Part shown: positions 27,501 through 36,499 of the stretch, one piece after another
Position numbering within the stretch: the stretch's first letter is position 1
Layout: each line of letters opens with the position of its first letter
Assembly (NCBI RefSeq): GCF_018141105.1
Contig: NZ_CP054839.1
Location: 186,001-250,000, forward strand
Length of the DNA: 64,000 nucleotides
Direction: 5' to 3'
From: Saccharopolyspora erythraea
GTDB lineage: Bacteria > Actinomycetota > Actinomycetes > Mycobacteriales > Pseudonocardiaceae
The notes under the pieces: generated by a model
Told to the model about the DNA's origin: nothing
Seen by the model: only the letters and a program-made list of their open reading frames with translations
Database searches by the model: none
Position numbers and translations under genes: made by a program

Positions 27501-27536
27501 GCCGGGACGGCGAGACCCCACTCCCGCCGTCCCGGC
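27501..27536. terminator. Perfect 12-bp hairpin downstream of the third emb gene
   Basis: GCCGGGACGGCG pairs fully with CGCCGTCCCGGC around a 12-nt loop. A second hairpin (GGTGACCGG with CCGGTCACC, 27542-27564) overlaps the emb stop codon. Together they separate the emb transcript from the LGFP gene. No U-tract. Confidence 0.6.
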
Positions 27537-27559
27537 TCGTCGGTGACCGGACCGGCCGG

Positions 27560-30500
27560 TCACCGGGCTTCGCTGTCGGACTCGGTCTGCTGCGTGCCCG
27601 CGTTGCGCGCGATGTCGGGGTAGTCGTTGTCGGCCAGCGTCGGGAACCGCTTCAGGCTCGACCGGATCTCGGTCGGCACCCGCAGGTCGTACTGGCCCAC
27701 CGGATGCAGGTAGCGGATGACGAAGACGTTGCCCCACGGCGTGCGCGGCGGGCCGCCGGGCAGCTCGGCGTGCAGCCTGGTCTGCACCCACTCCCGGGTG
27801 GTGCCCACCCAGGCGCCGCCCCATTCGAGGTTGGAGATGTTGTCCAGCCACTCGGGCGGCAGGCCCTCGTCGGCGGTCAGCCGCACGACCGGGGTGTCGG
27901 TGATGCCGTCGCGGATGCCGACCTGGTCCACGCACGGCCACAGCGGCGCGTTGATGTGGTTGGCCAGCACCGCCTTGCCCCGCGTCAGCTCGGTGACCGG
28001 CCGGTCGTCGGTGAGCTTGGGCTCGGCCACCGCAAGCCACGTCCGGGCGCCGGTGACCTGGTCGACCACGATCACGCGCAGCGCGCTCGCACCGGCAGGC
28101 ACCTCCACCGAGAGCTGCTGCCACTCCCGCAGCGCCGAGCGGCGCAGCTCGGGGTGCAGGGGCTCGGTGACGACCCCGGCCCGCGTCGCGAACTCGACCT
28201 CGAGGACCTGGCCGTCGAGTCGTCCCGCGACCGGGACGGTCACGTGCGGGGCGGGCTCGGCGATCGGGTACCAGCCGGTGGCGAGGCGCCCGGTGCCGGT
28301 GCTGGTGCCGTCCGGTCGCTCGTCGTGCCAGATCGTCGCCGGTTCCTCCCACGGCGAGGTCGGCAGCGGAGGTGCGGTGGTGGCGAAGTCCCCGCTCACC
28401 TCGGCCGCACCCGGCGGCCCGAGCCGTCCGGCGGGCAGTTGCACTCGCACGTCGGTGGCCAGCCCGCACCCGCCGGACATCGCCTGCACGCCGGACCGCG
28501 CGACCGTCCAGCCCGGCGCCTGCCCGATCGGCGCGACCACGAACAGCGCCAGCATCAGCAGCACCGCGCCGAACGACGCGGCACCCAGCACCGCGCGGTC
28601 CGGGCCGACGCGCACCACCTGGCCGTGGCGCCGCCGCCACCTCGCCCACAACCACGCCGCGACCGCGACTCCGACCCAGATCAGCGGATTGCGCAGGTAG
28701 AGCGGGCCGATGTGCGGTTCGAGGTTGTTGGTCATCGGGTCGAGGTTCAGGTGCTCGCCGAACCGCTGGCCCGCGTCGGTGAACGGCATCCACCGGTTGT
28801 CCCCGGCGAAGCTCAGCGAGACCGCGCCCACCAGCAGCAGGACGCCGGCGCCGGTGACGACGAGTCCCGCGCGGCGGGGCAGCGGCGAACGCAGCAGCAC
28901 GGCCGCGAGCAGCACGGTCGGCGCGGCGGCGACGGAGTGGAAGTGGTTGACCCACTTGGTCGGGCTCAGCGCGATCAGCACCAGCGCCACCGAGGTCGTG
29001 ATGACCGAGACCAGCGTGAGCCTGCGGATCGGGTCCCGGCCCATGCCGCCGCGCCCGCTGGCGATCGCGACCACCACGACCACCGCCAGCGTCAGCAGCA
29101 CCGGCAGCCGCCGCGCCCATCCCGCGGTGTTGAGCAGCGTGTTGTAGTGCTCGAACTCCTCGTACCAGGAGAACGACAGGTAGTACCACTGGTGGACGCG
29201 GGTGGCCTCCACGACGTCGGCGAGCGTGGCGTCGGCGAAGCCCACCGGGATGACGACCGTCGCCGAAGCCGCCGCCAGCAGCACCGCGGCGACGCGCGCC
29301 TCCCACGGCTGCTCCCGCAGCCACCGGATCAGCCACGGCAGGCAGAGCAGCAGCGGAGCGGCCGCGACTACGCCGGAAGGCGACGCCGTCACGGCGAGAG
29401 CCGCGCACACCGTCGCGAGCGCGAGCGCGCCGATGGACTGCCGCACCACCGCCGCCTCAGCGAACACCAGCACCGCCGCCGCGCACATCACGATCACCGG
29501 CTCCGGCCGCAGCGTGGTGCCGTAGGGCAGGTACCAGACCAGGTGGGCCGCGAGCAGCGCCCACGGCACCGCGCGCAGCGTCGCGGCGCGGCCGAGCAGC
29601 GTCGCCAGCAGCACCCGCAGGAACATCCACGTCACCAGGCCGCAGACGGTCGGCACCACGCGCATCCACCACAGCGACCAACCACCGAGCTCGCCCCACG
29701 CCTGCAACAGGTACTGGCTGAGCACGAACGGGTTCTCGGTGACGTTGAACATGTAGACGAAGTTGCCCATGTAGCCGTTCTCGCCGGCGTTGCGGGCCAT
29801 CATCATGTACCAGCCGTCGTCCATGTTGGACGGACCGAGGAAGATCCAGGCCACCGACACCAGCAGGACGACCGCGTCGGCGGCCCCGAACCTCGGGAAC
29901 CGCATGCCAGGCCCGGTACCGCGCCAGACCCGCCAGGCGAGGACGAGCAGCGCCAGCAGGCTCAGTCCGTGTGCGATCAGCAGCACTGTCTTCAGCGCGG
30001 TGGGGGAGGACTCGTATCGGGCGTCCGGATGCAGTTGCACGGCGAGCCCGCCGGTGTCGGCGGCTTGCGTGGACAGCTCCGAAACCTGCGGCGGCAACAC
30101 GTCGGCGCGGTGCAGCAGCGGCACGCCGTCGCGGTCGATGCGTACTCCGCCTGCGTCGGCGCGCACGTGGTAGACGCAGGATGGTCGCAGCGAGTCGGCG
30201 AGGACTTCCTGCCCGTCGACCCAGAACCGCGCGGTGCCGGACTGCGCGGTCACGTTCATCCCCGGCCCGTCCGCGGGGTGGGTGTTGAGCGCGGCCCCGC
30301 CGTTGGGATCGACGGAGTTGAGGGCCTGGCAGGGAATCGTCGCGTCGATGTCCAGCGGCCGGTACGGGGAGAGCGGGAGCACCGTCGAGGTGGGGGCCGA
30401 ACCCGCCTTCGGCCAGTTCACCACCGGCGCGTCGGCCCGAACCGGTGAGAGCACGGCCAGCACGCCGAAGATCAGGGTGAGGCAGGCGAGGACTGCCGGC

Positions 30501-30562
30501 GTCCAGTAGCGGCGGCGGCGTATCCGGGTCTGGTCATCGCCCGGAGGCGGAACGGCTCCCAT
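27560..30562 (-). CDS. Emb-family arabinosyltransferase (paralogue 3)
   Basis: The shortest Emb-type enzyme here, 1000 residues. The N-terminal domain has VVNWPKAG and SPYRPLDIDATIPC. The catalytic loop GPSNMDDGWYMMMARNAGENG keeps the acidic pair, and NFVYMFNVTENPF and LSPTKWVNHFHSVAA correspond to the other family motifs. The C-terminal carbohydrate-binding domain has RTWLAVAEPKLTDD and LWPC. It diverges most from the others and may have a different acceptor. ATG 30562 is the first possible start (an in-frame TGA is two codons upstream), but only a poorly spaced GAGG precedes it. Confidence 0.9.
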   Translation of the reverse strand: MGAVPPPGDDQTRIRRRRYWTPAVLACLTLIFGVLAVLSPVRADAPVVNWPKAGSAPTSTVLPLSPYRPLDIDATIPCQALNSVDPNGGAALNTHPADGPGMNVTAQSGTARFWVDGQEVLADSLRPSCVYHVRADAGGVRIDRDGVPLLHRADVLPPQVSELSTQAADTGGLAVQLHPDARYESSPTALKTVLLIAHGLSLLALLVLAWRVWRGTGPGMRFPRFGAADAVVLLVSVAWIFLGPSNMDDGWYMMMARNAGENGYMGNFVYMFNVTENPFVLSQYLLQAWGELGGWSLWWMRVVPTVCGLVTWMFLRVLLATLLGRAATLRAVPWALLAAHLVWYLPYGTTLRPEPVIVMCAAAVLVFAEAAVVRQSIGALALATVCAALAVTASPSGVVAAAPLLLCLPWLIRWLREQPWEARVAAVLLAAASATVVIPVGFADATLADVVEATRVHQWYYLSFSWYEEFEHYNTLLNTAGWARRLPVLLTLAVVVVVAIASGRGGMGRDPIRRLTLVSVITTSVALVLIALSPTKWVNHFHSVAAAPTVLLAAVLLRSPLPRRAGLVVTGAGVLLLVGAVSLSFAGDNRWMPFTDAGQRFGEHLNLDPMTNNLEPHIGPLYLRNPLIWVGVAVAAWLWARWRRRHGQVVRVGPDRAVLGAASFGAVLLMLALFVVAPIGQAPGWTVARSGVQAMSGGCGLATDVRVQLPAGRLGPPGAAEVSGDFATTAPPLPTSPWEEPATIWHDERPDGTSTGTGRLATGWYPIAEPAPHVTVPVAGRLDGQVLEVEFATRAGVVTEPLHPELRRSALREWQQLSVEVPAGASALRVIVVDQVTGARTWLAVAEPKLTDDRPVTELTRGKAVLANHINAPLWPCVDQVGIRDGITDTPVVRLTADEGLPPEWLDNISNLEWGGAWVGTTREWVQTRLHAELPGGPPRTPWGNVFVIRYLHPVGQYDLRVPTEIRSSLKRFPTLADNDYPDIARNAGTQQTESDSEAR

Positions 30563-30644
30563 GCCTCATAGATCTGTGACGAGGGCGAACAGGTTTACCG
30601 TTTCAGCGTTTCGAAAGGATCACGATTGCTTTGGCCTGGTCAGG

Positions 30645-30686
30645 CCCGGGAGTTCCGCGGCGCGGCTCCGCCGCGGAACTCCCGGG
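30645..30686 (-). terminator. Hairpin terminator of ohr
   Basis: A perfect 18-bp stem (CCCGGGAGTTCCGCGGCG with its complement) and a 6-nt loop start 6 nt after the ohr stop. It has no U-tract. It also isolates the third emb gene from ohr. Confidence 0.8.
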
Positions 30687-30691
30687 GGCGG

Positions 30692-31108
<417 letters not shown>

Positions 31109-31176
31109 GATTGCCCCTTTCGGTCGGGCGGCTTGCCACTGCGGCGAACTGCCGGATGCCGTCGGCTGCGACGGTA

Positions 31177-31197
31177 GTGCGCAATTTAATTGTGCAC
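31177..31197. promoter_or_regulatory. Probable OhrR operator
   Basis: GTGCGCAATT and AATTGTGCAC flank a single T: a 21-bp near-perfect palindrome with one mismatched pair, about 70 nt before the ohr start and 110 nt before ohrR. A matching half-site, ATTGCGCAC, lies at 31254-31262, nearer ohrR. Confidence 0.7.
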
Positions 31198-31307
31198 AAC
31201 CAAAGTGTGGTTCATCACTGGACGACCCCTGTGAAATCCCGTGACCAGCGGATATTGCGCACAGTTGAGTTGAGCGCCATCGAAATCGGGTGGTAGCTTC
31301 GCTGGCT

Positions 31308-31796
31308 ATGAGTGCTTCGGACGCCGGGCGGGAGTCGTACCTGACCTTGGATCGCCAGGTGTGCTTCGCGCTCTACAGCGCGTCCCGCGCCTTCACCAAC
31401 CTGTACCGGCCGGTCCTGGCCGACCTCGGCCTGACCTACCCCCAGTACCTGGTGATGCTCGTGCTCTGGGAGCGCGAACCGGTCTCGGTCAAGGACCTCG
31501 GCGCCGCCCTCCGCCTGGACTCGGGCACCCTGTCGCCCCTGCTCAAGCGCCTGGAATCCGCCGGACTGGTCACCCGCGTCCGCAGCGCGGGGGACGAGCG
31601 GTCGGTGGAGGTCGCCCTCACCGGCGACGGCCGCGACCTGCGCCGCCGCGCCGAACACGTCCCGGCGAGCATGCTCTGCGCCACCGGCATGCCGGTCGAA
31701 GAGCTCGACGCGCTCCGCGACACCCTGGACCGCCTCACCGCCCAGGTCGACGCCGCCGCGGAACATGCCCGCTCAGCCATGGCGGCGGAGGGATGA
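31308..31796 (+). CDS. ohrR: MarR-family peroxide-sensing repressor OhrR
   Basis: A 162-residue MarR-type winged-helix protein. [16 protein letters not shown] carries the reactive Cys19, whose oxidation should release the repressor. The DNA-binding part is [39 protein letters not shown], and the wing [15 protein letters not shown] 31308 is chosen because a TAGCTT -10 (31294-31299, with TTGAGC 18 nt further up) ends 8 nt before it, giving a leaderless transcript; GTG 31290 would lie upstream of this -10. It faces ohr. Confidence 0.93.
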   Translation: MSASDAGRESYLTLDRQVCFALYSASRAFTNLYRPVLADLGLTYPQYLVMLVLWEREPVSVKDLGAALRLDSGTLSPLLKRLESAGLVTRVRSAGDERSVEVALTGDGRDLRRRAEHVPASMLCATGMPVEELDALRDTLDRLTAQVDAAAEHARSAMAAEG

Positions 31797-31810
31797 GTGG
31801 GGTGTTGACG

Positions 31811-31853
31811 CGAAAAGGGGCCGCCGGAGGTGTCCTCCGGCGGCCCCTTTTCG
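31811..31853. terminator. Bidirectional terminator between ohrR and dprE2
   Basis: An almost ideal stem of 20 bp (CGAAAAGGGGCCGCCGGAGG with its complement) and a TGT loop, with A and T runs on the two sides, lies between the convergent ohrR and dprE2 genes. Confidence 0.92.
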
Positions 31854-31859
31854 TATAGC

Positions 31860-32621
31860 TCAGAACGGCAGCTTGCGGAAGATCGCCTTCGGCAGGTGCC
31901 GCAGCACGCTCATCACCCAGCGCATCTGCACCGGAACCCAGATCGACTCCCGGTCCTTGCGCACGGCGTCGATGATGGCCGCGCCGACCTGCTGCGGCGT
32001 CTGGGCCATCGGGGCGGGCTTCATGCCCTCGGTGAGCTTGGTCTTCACGAAGTTCGGCCGCACGACCGTCACCTTCACGCCGGACTCGGCCAGGGCGTAG
32101 GTCAGGCCGGTGTAGAAGATGTCGGCGCCGGCCTTCGACGAGCCGTAGACGAAGTTCGAGCGCCGCGCGCGCTCACCCGCGGGCGAGCACATCATGACGA
32201 TGTGCCCGTGGCCCTGCTTGCGCAGCTTGTTCGACAGGTGCACGCCCAGCGAGATCGGGGCGACGTAGTTGACCTCGGCGACGAAGCGAGCGGCCGCCGG
32301 GTCGGTCCAGCCCTTCTCGTTGTCGCCCTGGACGCCGAAGGCCACCAGCGTGACGTCGATGTCACCGTCGGCGAACGCCTTCTCGACGACCTCGCCGTGG
32401 GTCTGCGGGTCGGTGGCCTCGAACGGGAGCGTCGTGACGGTGCTGCCGGTCTTGCGCAGCCGCTCGGCGGCGGCCTCCACGAGATCGGCTTCCTCCGGGC
32501 GCGCCGCGAGGATGATCCGCAGCGGGCGCTGCGCCGCGTACTGCTCCGCGGTCGCCAGCGCGATGTCGGAAGTACCGCCGAGGATGAACAGGGACTGCGG
32601 GTTTCCAACCGCGTCGATCAT
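31860..32621 (-). CDS. dprE2: Decaprenylphosphoryl-2-keto-beta-D-erythro-pentose reductase
   Basis: A short-chain dehydrogenase of 253 residues (M. tuberculosis DprE2 has 254). It reduces the 2-keto product of DprE1 with NADH to give decaprenyl-phosphoryl-arabinose, the only donor for the arabinosyltransferases. [17 protein letters not shown] is the nucleotide-binding Gly motif; the catalytic Ser and YGSSK (YxxxK) are in [25 protein letters not shown] 32621 overlaps the TGA of dprE1 (ATGA), so the two are coupled. Confidence 0.96.
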   Translation of the reverse strand: MIDAVGNPQSLFILGGTSDIALATAEQYAAQRPLRIILAARPEEADLVEAAAERLRKTGSTVTTLPFEATDPQTHGEVVEKAFADGDIDVTLVAFGVQGDNEKGWTDPAAARFVAEVNYVAPISLGVHLSNKLRKQGHGHIVMMCSPAGERARRSNFVYGSSKAGADIFYTGLTYALAESGVKVTVVRPNFVKTKLTEGMKPAPMAQTPQQVGAAIIDAVRKDRESIWVPVQMRWVMSVLRHLPKAIFRKLPF

Positions 32622-33982
32622 AGGAACAACCTTCGGGACAGATCGGAGTTGAAGATTCCTTCGGGATCGACGGCGGCGCGGACCTGGCGCCACTCGTCGA
32701 GACGTGGGTACATCTGCCGGACCATCTCCGGCGTGGTGCGCGAGTCCTTCGCGAAGTACAGACGGCCGCCCGCACCCAGCACCATCTCGTCCAGTTCCTC
32801 GCAGAAGCGGTGCAACCCGTCCTTGATCGGGAAGTCGACCGTGATCGTCCAACCCGGGATGGGGAACGACAGCGGCGCGCGGCTGCTGTCACCCATCCGC
32901 TTCAGGACGTTGAGGAACGACACGTGCCCGGACTCCGCGATCCGCTGCACGAGCCTGCGCAGGGCCTCGTCCTCCTCGAACGGCACGATGAACTGGTACT
33001 GCAGGAAACCCTTCGAACCGTAGGCGCGGTTCCACTCGCCGAACATGTCCAGCGGGTGGTAGAAGGCGGTCAGGTTCTGCACCTGCCCGCGTCCCTGCTT
33101 CGGCGTCTTGCGGTACCAGATCTCGCTGAGCGTGCTGAACGTCAGCTTGTTGGCCAGCCCGTTGGGGAACACGTCCGGGAAGGTCAGCAGCTGCGGCGCG
33201 TCGAACTTCAGCGGGTCCGCGCGCAGCTTCGGCGGCAGCTCGTCCAGCTTGGCCAGCGAGCCGCGGGAGAACGCCGAACGTCCCAGCTTCGGGCCGGTGG
33301 AGATCGCGTCGAACCACGCCATCGAGTAGTCGTAGTTCATGTCCGAGCCGTTGGAGAACAGCTCCAGCGTCTCGTCGAGGTCCTTGGTGCGGTCGGCGTC
33401 GACGATGAAGTACGCGCTCTCGGTGCGCTTCATCTGCACCTTGGCGCGCAACACGATTCCGGTCAGCCCGACACCACCGACGGTCGCCCAGAACAGCTCC
33501 GAGCCCTCGCCGTCCGGCGTGATCGTCCGGATCTGGCCGTCCGCGGTGAGCAGGTCCATCGACACCACGTGGTTGCCGAAGCTGCCGTGCGAGTGGTGGT
33601 TCTTGCCGTGGATGTCGCAGCCGATGGCGCCGCCGATGGTCACCTGCCGGGTGCCCGGCAGCACCGGGACCCACAGGCCGTGCGGCAGCGCGGCCCGCAT
33701 CAGCTGGTCCAGGCTCACGCCCGCGTCGACGTCGACGACCGCCTTGTCGCGGTCGATGTCGTGGATGCGGTTCAGCGCGGTCATGTCGATGACGGTGCCA
33801 CCCGCGTTCTGCGACACGTCCCCGTAGCTGCGGCCCAGGCCACGGGCGATCACGCCGCGCTCGCCGGCCTCGCGCACCGCACGGGCGATCACCTCGACGT
33901 CCGGGGTGCTGACCACCCGCGCCGTCGTCGGGGCGGTGCGGGCCCACCCCATCAGTTTCCGGGTTTCCACGCCAGCAGTCAC
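32618..33982 (-). CDS. dprE1: Decaprenylphosphoryl-beta-D-ribose 2'-oxidase DprE1
   Basis: A 454-residue FAD enzyme of the vanillyl-alcohol oxidase fold that oxidises decaprenyl-phosphoryl-ribose at C2'. The FAD domain has [16 protein letters not shown] and [20 protein letters not shown]; the substrate domain ends with [18 protein letters not shown], where Lys412 matches the essential Lys418 of M. tuberculosis. The benzothiazinone-reactive Cys387 is replaced by Thr381 ([11 protein letters not shown]). GTG 33982 overlaps the TGA of the second dprE1-like gene (GTGA). Being next to dprE2 and closer to the mycobacterial sequence in this region, it is the more likely main enzyme. Confidence 0.95.
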   Translation of the reverse strand: MTAGVETRKLMGWARTAPTTARVVSTPDVEVIARAVREAGERGVIARGLGRSYGDVSQNAGGTVIDMTALNRIHDIDRDKAVVDVDAGVSLDQLMRAALPHGLWVPVLPGTRQVTIGGAIGCDIHGKNHHSHGSFGNHVVSMDLLTADGQIRTITPDGEGSELFWATVGGVGLTGIVLRAKVQMKRTESAYFIVDADRTKDLDETLELFSNGSDMNYDYSMAWFDAISTGPKLGRSAFSRGSLAKLDELPPKLRADPLKFDAPQLLTFPDVFPNGLANKLTFSTLSEIWYRKTPKQGRGQVQNLTAFYHPLDMFGEWNRAYGSKGFLQYQFIVPFEEDEALRRLVQRIAESGHVSFLNVLKRMGDSSRAPLSFPIPGWTITVDFPIKDGLHRFCEELDEMVLGAGGRLYFAKDSRTTPEMVRQMYPRLDEWRQVRAAVDPEGIFNSDLSRRLFL

Positions 33983-35343
33983 AGGCTCAGCCTCCGGGAC
34001 AGGTCGGAATGGAACACGCCTTCGGGGTCCACCGAGGCGCGGATCTTGCGCCACTCGCCGATCCGCGGGTACATCCGCTCGATCATCTCCGGCGTGGTGC
34101 GCGACTCCTTGGCCAGGTAGAGCCGGCCGCCCGCGTCGAGCACCATCTCGTCCAGCTCGCCGCACAGGCGGTCCAGGCCCGGGGTGACCGGGATGTCCAC
34201 GGTCAGCGTCCAGCCCTCGCGCGGGAACGACATCGGCGCGTCGTTGCCCTTGCCGAAGGTCTTGAGCACGTTGAGGAACGACACGTGGCCCGACGCGCTG
34301 ATCTTGTCGATCGAGCGGCGGAACATCGCCTCCTGCCCGAAGGGCACCATGAACTGGTACTGCAGGAAGCCGTTGGGGCCGTACACCCGGTTCCACTCGC
34401 CGACCAGGTCCAGCGGGTGGAAGAACTGCGTGATGTTCTGGACCATGCCGAACTTCGTCGGCGCCTTGCGGTACCAGACCTCGTTGAACGCGGTGATGGT
34501 GTACTTGTTGACCAGACCGTTGGGGAAGATCGGCGGGGCGGTCATCAGCTGCGGGGCGTTGAACTTCAGCGGGTCCTTGCGCAGCTTCTTCGGCAGGTCC
34601 TCGATCCTGGCCGAGTTGCCGCGGGTCAGCAGCGCGCGACCCAGCTTGTCGCCGCGGGCGAGCGAGTCGAACCAGGCGACCGAGTAGATGTAGTTGTCGT
34701 CGGAGCCGTCGGTGAAGTACTCGATCAGCTCGTCGAGGTTGCGGGTCTGGACGTTGTCGACCAGGAAGTACGCCGTCTCCACGCGCTTGAGGCGGATGGT
34801 GGCGTTGAGGATGATGCCGGTCAGGCCCATCCCGCCCACGGTCGCCCAGAACAGCTCGGAGTTCTCGCCCTCCGGGGTCAGGCTCCTGACCTGGCCGTCG
34901 GCGGTGAGCAGGTCCATCGCGAGCACGTGGCTGCCGAAGGAGCCCTGCGAGTGGTGGTTCTTGCCGTGGATGTCGGAGCCGATGGCGCCGCCGATGGTGA
35001 CCTGGCGGGTGCCGGGCAGCACCGGGATCCACAGGCCGTAGGGCAGCAGGCGCCGCATCAGCGTGTCGAGCGAGACACCGGCGTCCACGACGACCGTTGC
35101 GTTGTCGACGTCGACCTGGTGCACGCGGTCGAGCGCGGTCATGTCGATGACCGTGCCGCCGGCGTTCTGCGAGGGGTCGCCGTAGCTGCGACCGAGGCCG
35201 CGCGCGATGACGCCGCGCTCACCGGCCTCCCGGACCGCCTTCGCGATCACTTCCACATCGGGGGTGCTGACGACCCGAGCGGTGGTCGGCGCGGTGCGCC
35301 CCCAGCCGGTCAGCGTCTGAAGCTCGTCCTTTACCGATCCCAC
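33979..35343 (-). CDS. DprE1 paralogue (second decaprenylphosphoryl-ribose 2'-oxidase)
   Basis: A 454-residue protein of the same length and domain order as the downstream DprE1, with long identical stretches ([34 protein letters not shown]). The lysine of [11 protein letters not shown] is kept, so it is probably active. The position of the drug-reactive Cys is again Thr381 ([10 protein letters not shown]). It is a tandem duplicate within one operon (dprE1B-dprE1-dprE2). GTG 35343 lies 7 nt after a TAGACT -10 and has no Shine-Dalgarno sequence. It may use another polyprenyl chain or be expressed differently; this cannot be read from the sequence. Confidence 0.92.
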   Translation of the reverse strand: MGSVKDELQTLTGWGRTAPTTARVVSTPDVEVIAKAVREAGERGVIARGLGRSYGDPSQNAGGTVIDMTALDRVHQVDVDNATVVVDAGVSLDTLMRRLLPYGLWIPVLPGTRQVTIGGAIGSDIHGKNHHSQGSFGSHVLAMDLLTADGQVRSLTPEGENSELFWATVGGMGLTGIILNATIRLKRVETAYFLVDNVQTRNLDELIEYFTDGSDDNYIYSVAWFDSLARGDKLGRALLTRGNSARIEDLPKKLRKDPLKFNAPQLMTAPPIFPNGLVNKYTITAFNEVWYRKAPTKFGMVQNITQFFHPLDLVGEWNRVYGPNGFLQYQFMVPFGQEAMFRRSIDKISASGHVSFLNVLKTFGKGNDAPMSFPREGWTLTVDIPVTPGLDRLCGELDEMVLDAGGRLYLAKESRTTPEMIERMYPRIGEWRKIRASVDPEGVFHSDLSRRLSL

Positions 35344-35350
35344 CCAGCCG

Positions 35351-35356
35351 AGTCTA
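35351..35356 (-). promoter_or_regulatory. -10 hexamer of the dprE1-dprE2 operon, leaderless
   Basis: TAGACT on the minus strand ends 7 nt before GTG 35343. The same hexamer occurs on the plus strand at 35423-35428 upstream of the divergent gtrA. Confidence 0.55.
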
Positions 35357-35483
35357 TCCGCGGGTCAGGTGCCGATACGGGCGGGTGCGGCCGGTCCCCG
35401 GCGGTGTGCTCCGGGTCATCGATAGACTGCCGGGCGGACTCACGTCGTCCTGGCCTGTCCGTCGCAACTCCTGAGGTGAAGCA

Positions 35484-35936
35484 GTGGCCGTGGCCGAACC
35501 AGCTGCCGGGCAAACCGCGAATTCCGAGGTCAAGCGGCTCGGCGTGTTCAACCAGTTGTTCCGCTTCGTAGTCATCGGCGGCGGCTGCGCGATCATCGAC
35601 TCGGGCACCTACGCGCTGATGCTGGGTCTCCTCGGATGGCCGGTCTGGCTGTCGAGGGCGATCAGCTTCATCCTCGGCACCAGCGCTTCCTACGTCATCA
35701 ACCGACAATTCACTTTCCGCGGCGCCAGCACGGGCAACACCACCGCCAAGGCCGGTGGCTTCGCGCTCGTGTACATCGTCACGTTCTTCGTGAACTGGGG
35801 CACCAACCAGCTGCTGGTGATGCTCACCGGCGCGGAGGGCAACGGGTGGCTGCTCACCCTCTGCTGGGTCATCGGTCAGGGACTCGGCACGCTGATCAAC
35901 TTCGTGATGCTGAAGTGGGTCGTGTTCCGCGACTGA
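35484..35936 (+). CDS. GtrA-family membrane protein, Rv3789 type
   Basis: A 150-residue protein with four membrane segments: LFRFVVIGGGCAIIDSGTYALML, WLSRAISFILGTSASYVINRQFTFRG, a third at FALVYIVTFFVNWGTNQLLV, and LTLCWVIGQGLGTLINFVMLKWVVF. In mycobacteria Rv3789 lies beside dprE1 and is tied to arabinan synthesis, first as a candidate decaprenyl-phosphoryl-arabinose flippase and later as a partner that recruits AftA. Here it diverges from the dprE1 operon. GTG 35484 has GAGGTGA 4 nt upstream. Confidence 0.9.
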   Translation: MAVAEPAAGQTANSEVKRLGVFNQLFRFVVIGGGCAIIDSGTYALMLGLLGWPVWLSRAISFILGTSASYVINRQFTFRGASTGNTTAKAGGFALVYIVTFFVNWGTNQLLVMLTGAEGNGWLLTLCWVIGQGLGTLINFVMLKWVVFRD

Positions 35937-35962
35937 CCCACCGCGTCGCACCAGCCGCCGCA

Positions 35963-35986
35963 GGCCCCGGCCCGCGGGGGCTTTTT
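35963..35986 (+). terminator. Terminator after gtrA
   Basis: GGCCCC pairs with GGGGGC around a short GC-rich loop and is followed by TTTTT. Confidence 0.65.
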
Positions 35987-35992
35987 CATGTA

Positions 35993-36259
35993 TCAGCGGG
36001 CGAAGCCGGTGCCACGCGACGGCGCGCCGTAGGCGTTGGCGTCGCCCCGGCTGTTCTCGACGTGCGCGGTGGCGACGTGGGCGAAGTTGACCGAGAAGCG
36101 ACCGCCGTCGGCGGTCTTGAGCGTCCTGGCCGATCCGGCCGCCATGAACTCGGGCAGCTGCTCGACCAGGGCGTCGGCCTCGGCCGGGTCCAGCGCGACG
36201 TGCAGGGGCTGGGCGGCACCGGACAGGTGCAGCACGAGGTTCTGTCGGGTGTTGGTCAT
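35993..36259 (-). CDS. 88-residue hypothetical protein
   Basis: A small soluble protein without a signal peptide or membrane segment that I do not recognise. Its core, LHVALDPAEADALVEQLPEFMAAGSARTLKTADGGRFSVNFAHVATAHVE, looks like a compact alpha/beta domain. The tail is rich in Gly, Ala and Asn. Codon use fits the genome (strong third-position GC). It is convergent with gtrA. ATG 36259 is the only reasonable start. Confidence 0.6.
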   Translation of the reverse strand: MTNTRQNLVLHLSGAAQPLHVALDPAEADALVEQLPEFMAAGSARTLKTADGGRFSVNFAHVATAHVENSRGDANAYGAPSRGTGFAR

Positions 36260-36375
36260 GGACCCAGGTCACCACGCGTGCGGAAGCGGTGACACCCGGT
36301 TTCACCCTGAGCTGACGGCACGGGCCCCGCTTTCGCCCAGGGCGTAGGCGGCGGCCCGAGCAGCCCGGCACGGGC

Positions 36376-36478
36376 CGCCGACCGGAGCCGCCGGGTGCGA
36401 GCCGGACGGCGGAGCCGACAGGAGCCGGCTCGCCGACCGGAGCCGCGCCCGAGCCGGACGGCCGGAGCCGCCCGGCCT
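36376..36478. repeat. GC-rich imperfect tandem repeat of about 55 bp
   Basis: The block starting CGCCGACCGGAGCCGC at 36376 recurs at 36431, each followed by GAGCCGGACGG and CGGAGCCG. It fills the gap before the end of the fourth emb gene. I see no coding frame. Confidence 0.6.
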
Positions 36479-36499
36479 CACGGCTGCTCGCCGCCTACC

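Noticed and set aside
27443-30448. Open frame of about 1000 residues opposite the third emb gene
   Set aside because: The emb protein has all family motifs; the opposite frame is low in complexity and has no ribosome-binding site.
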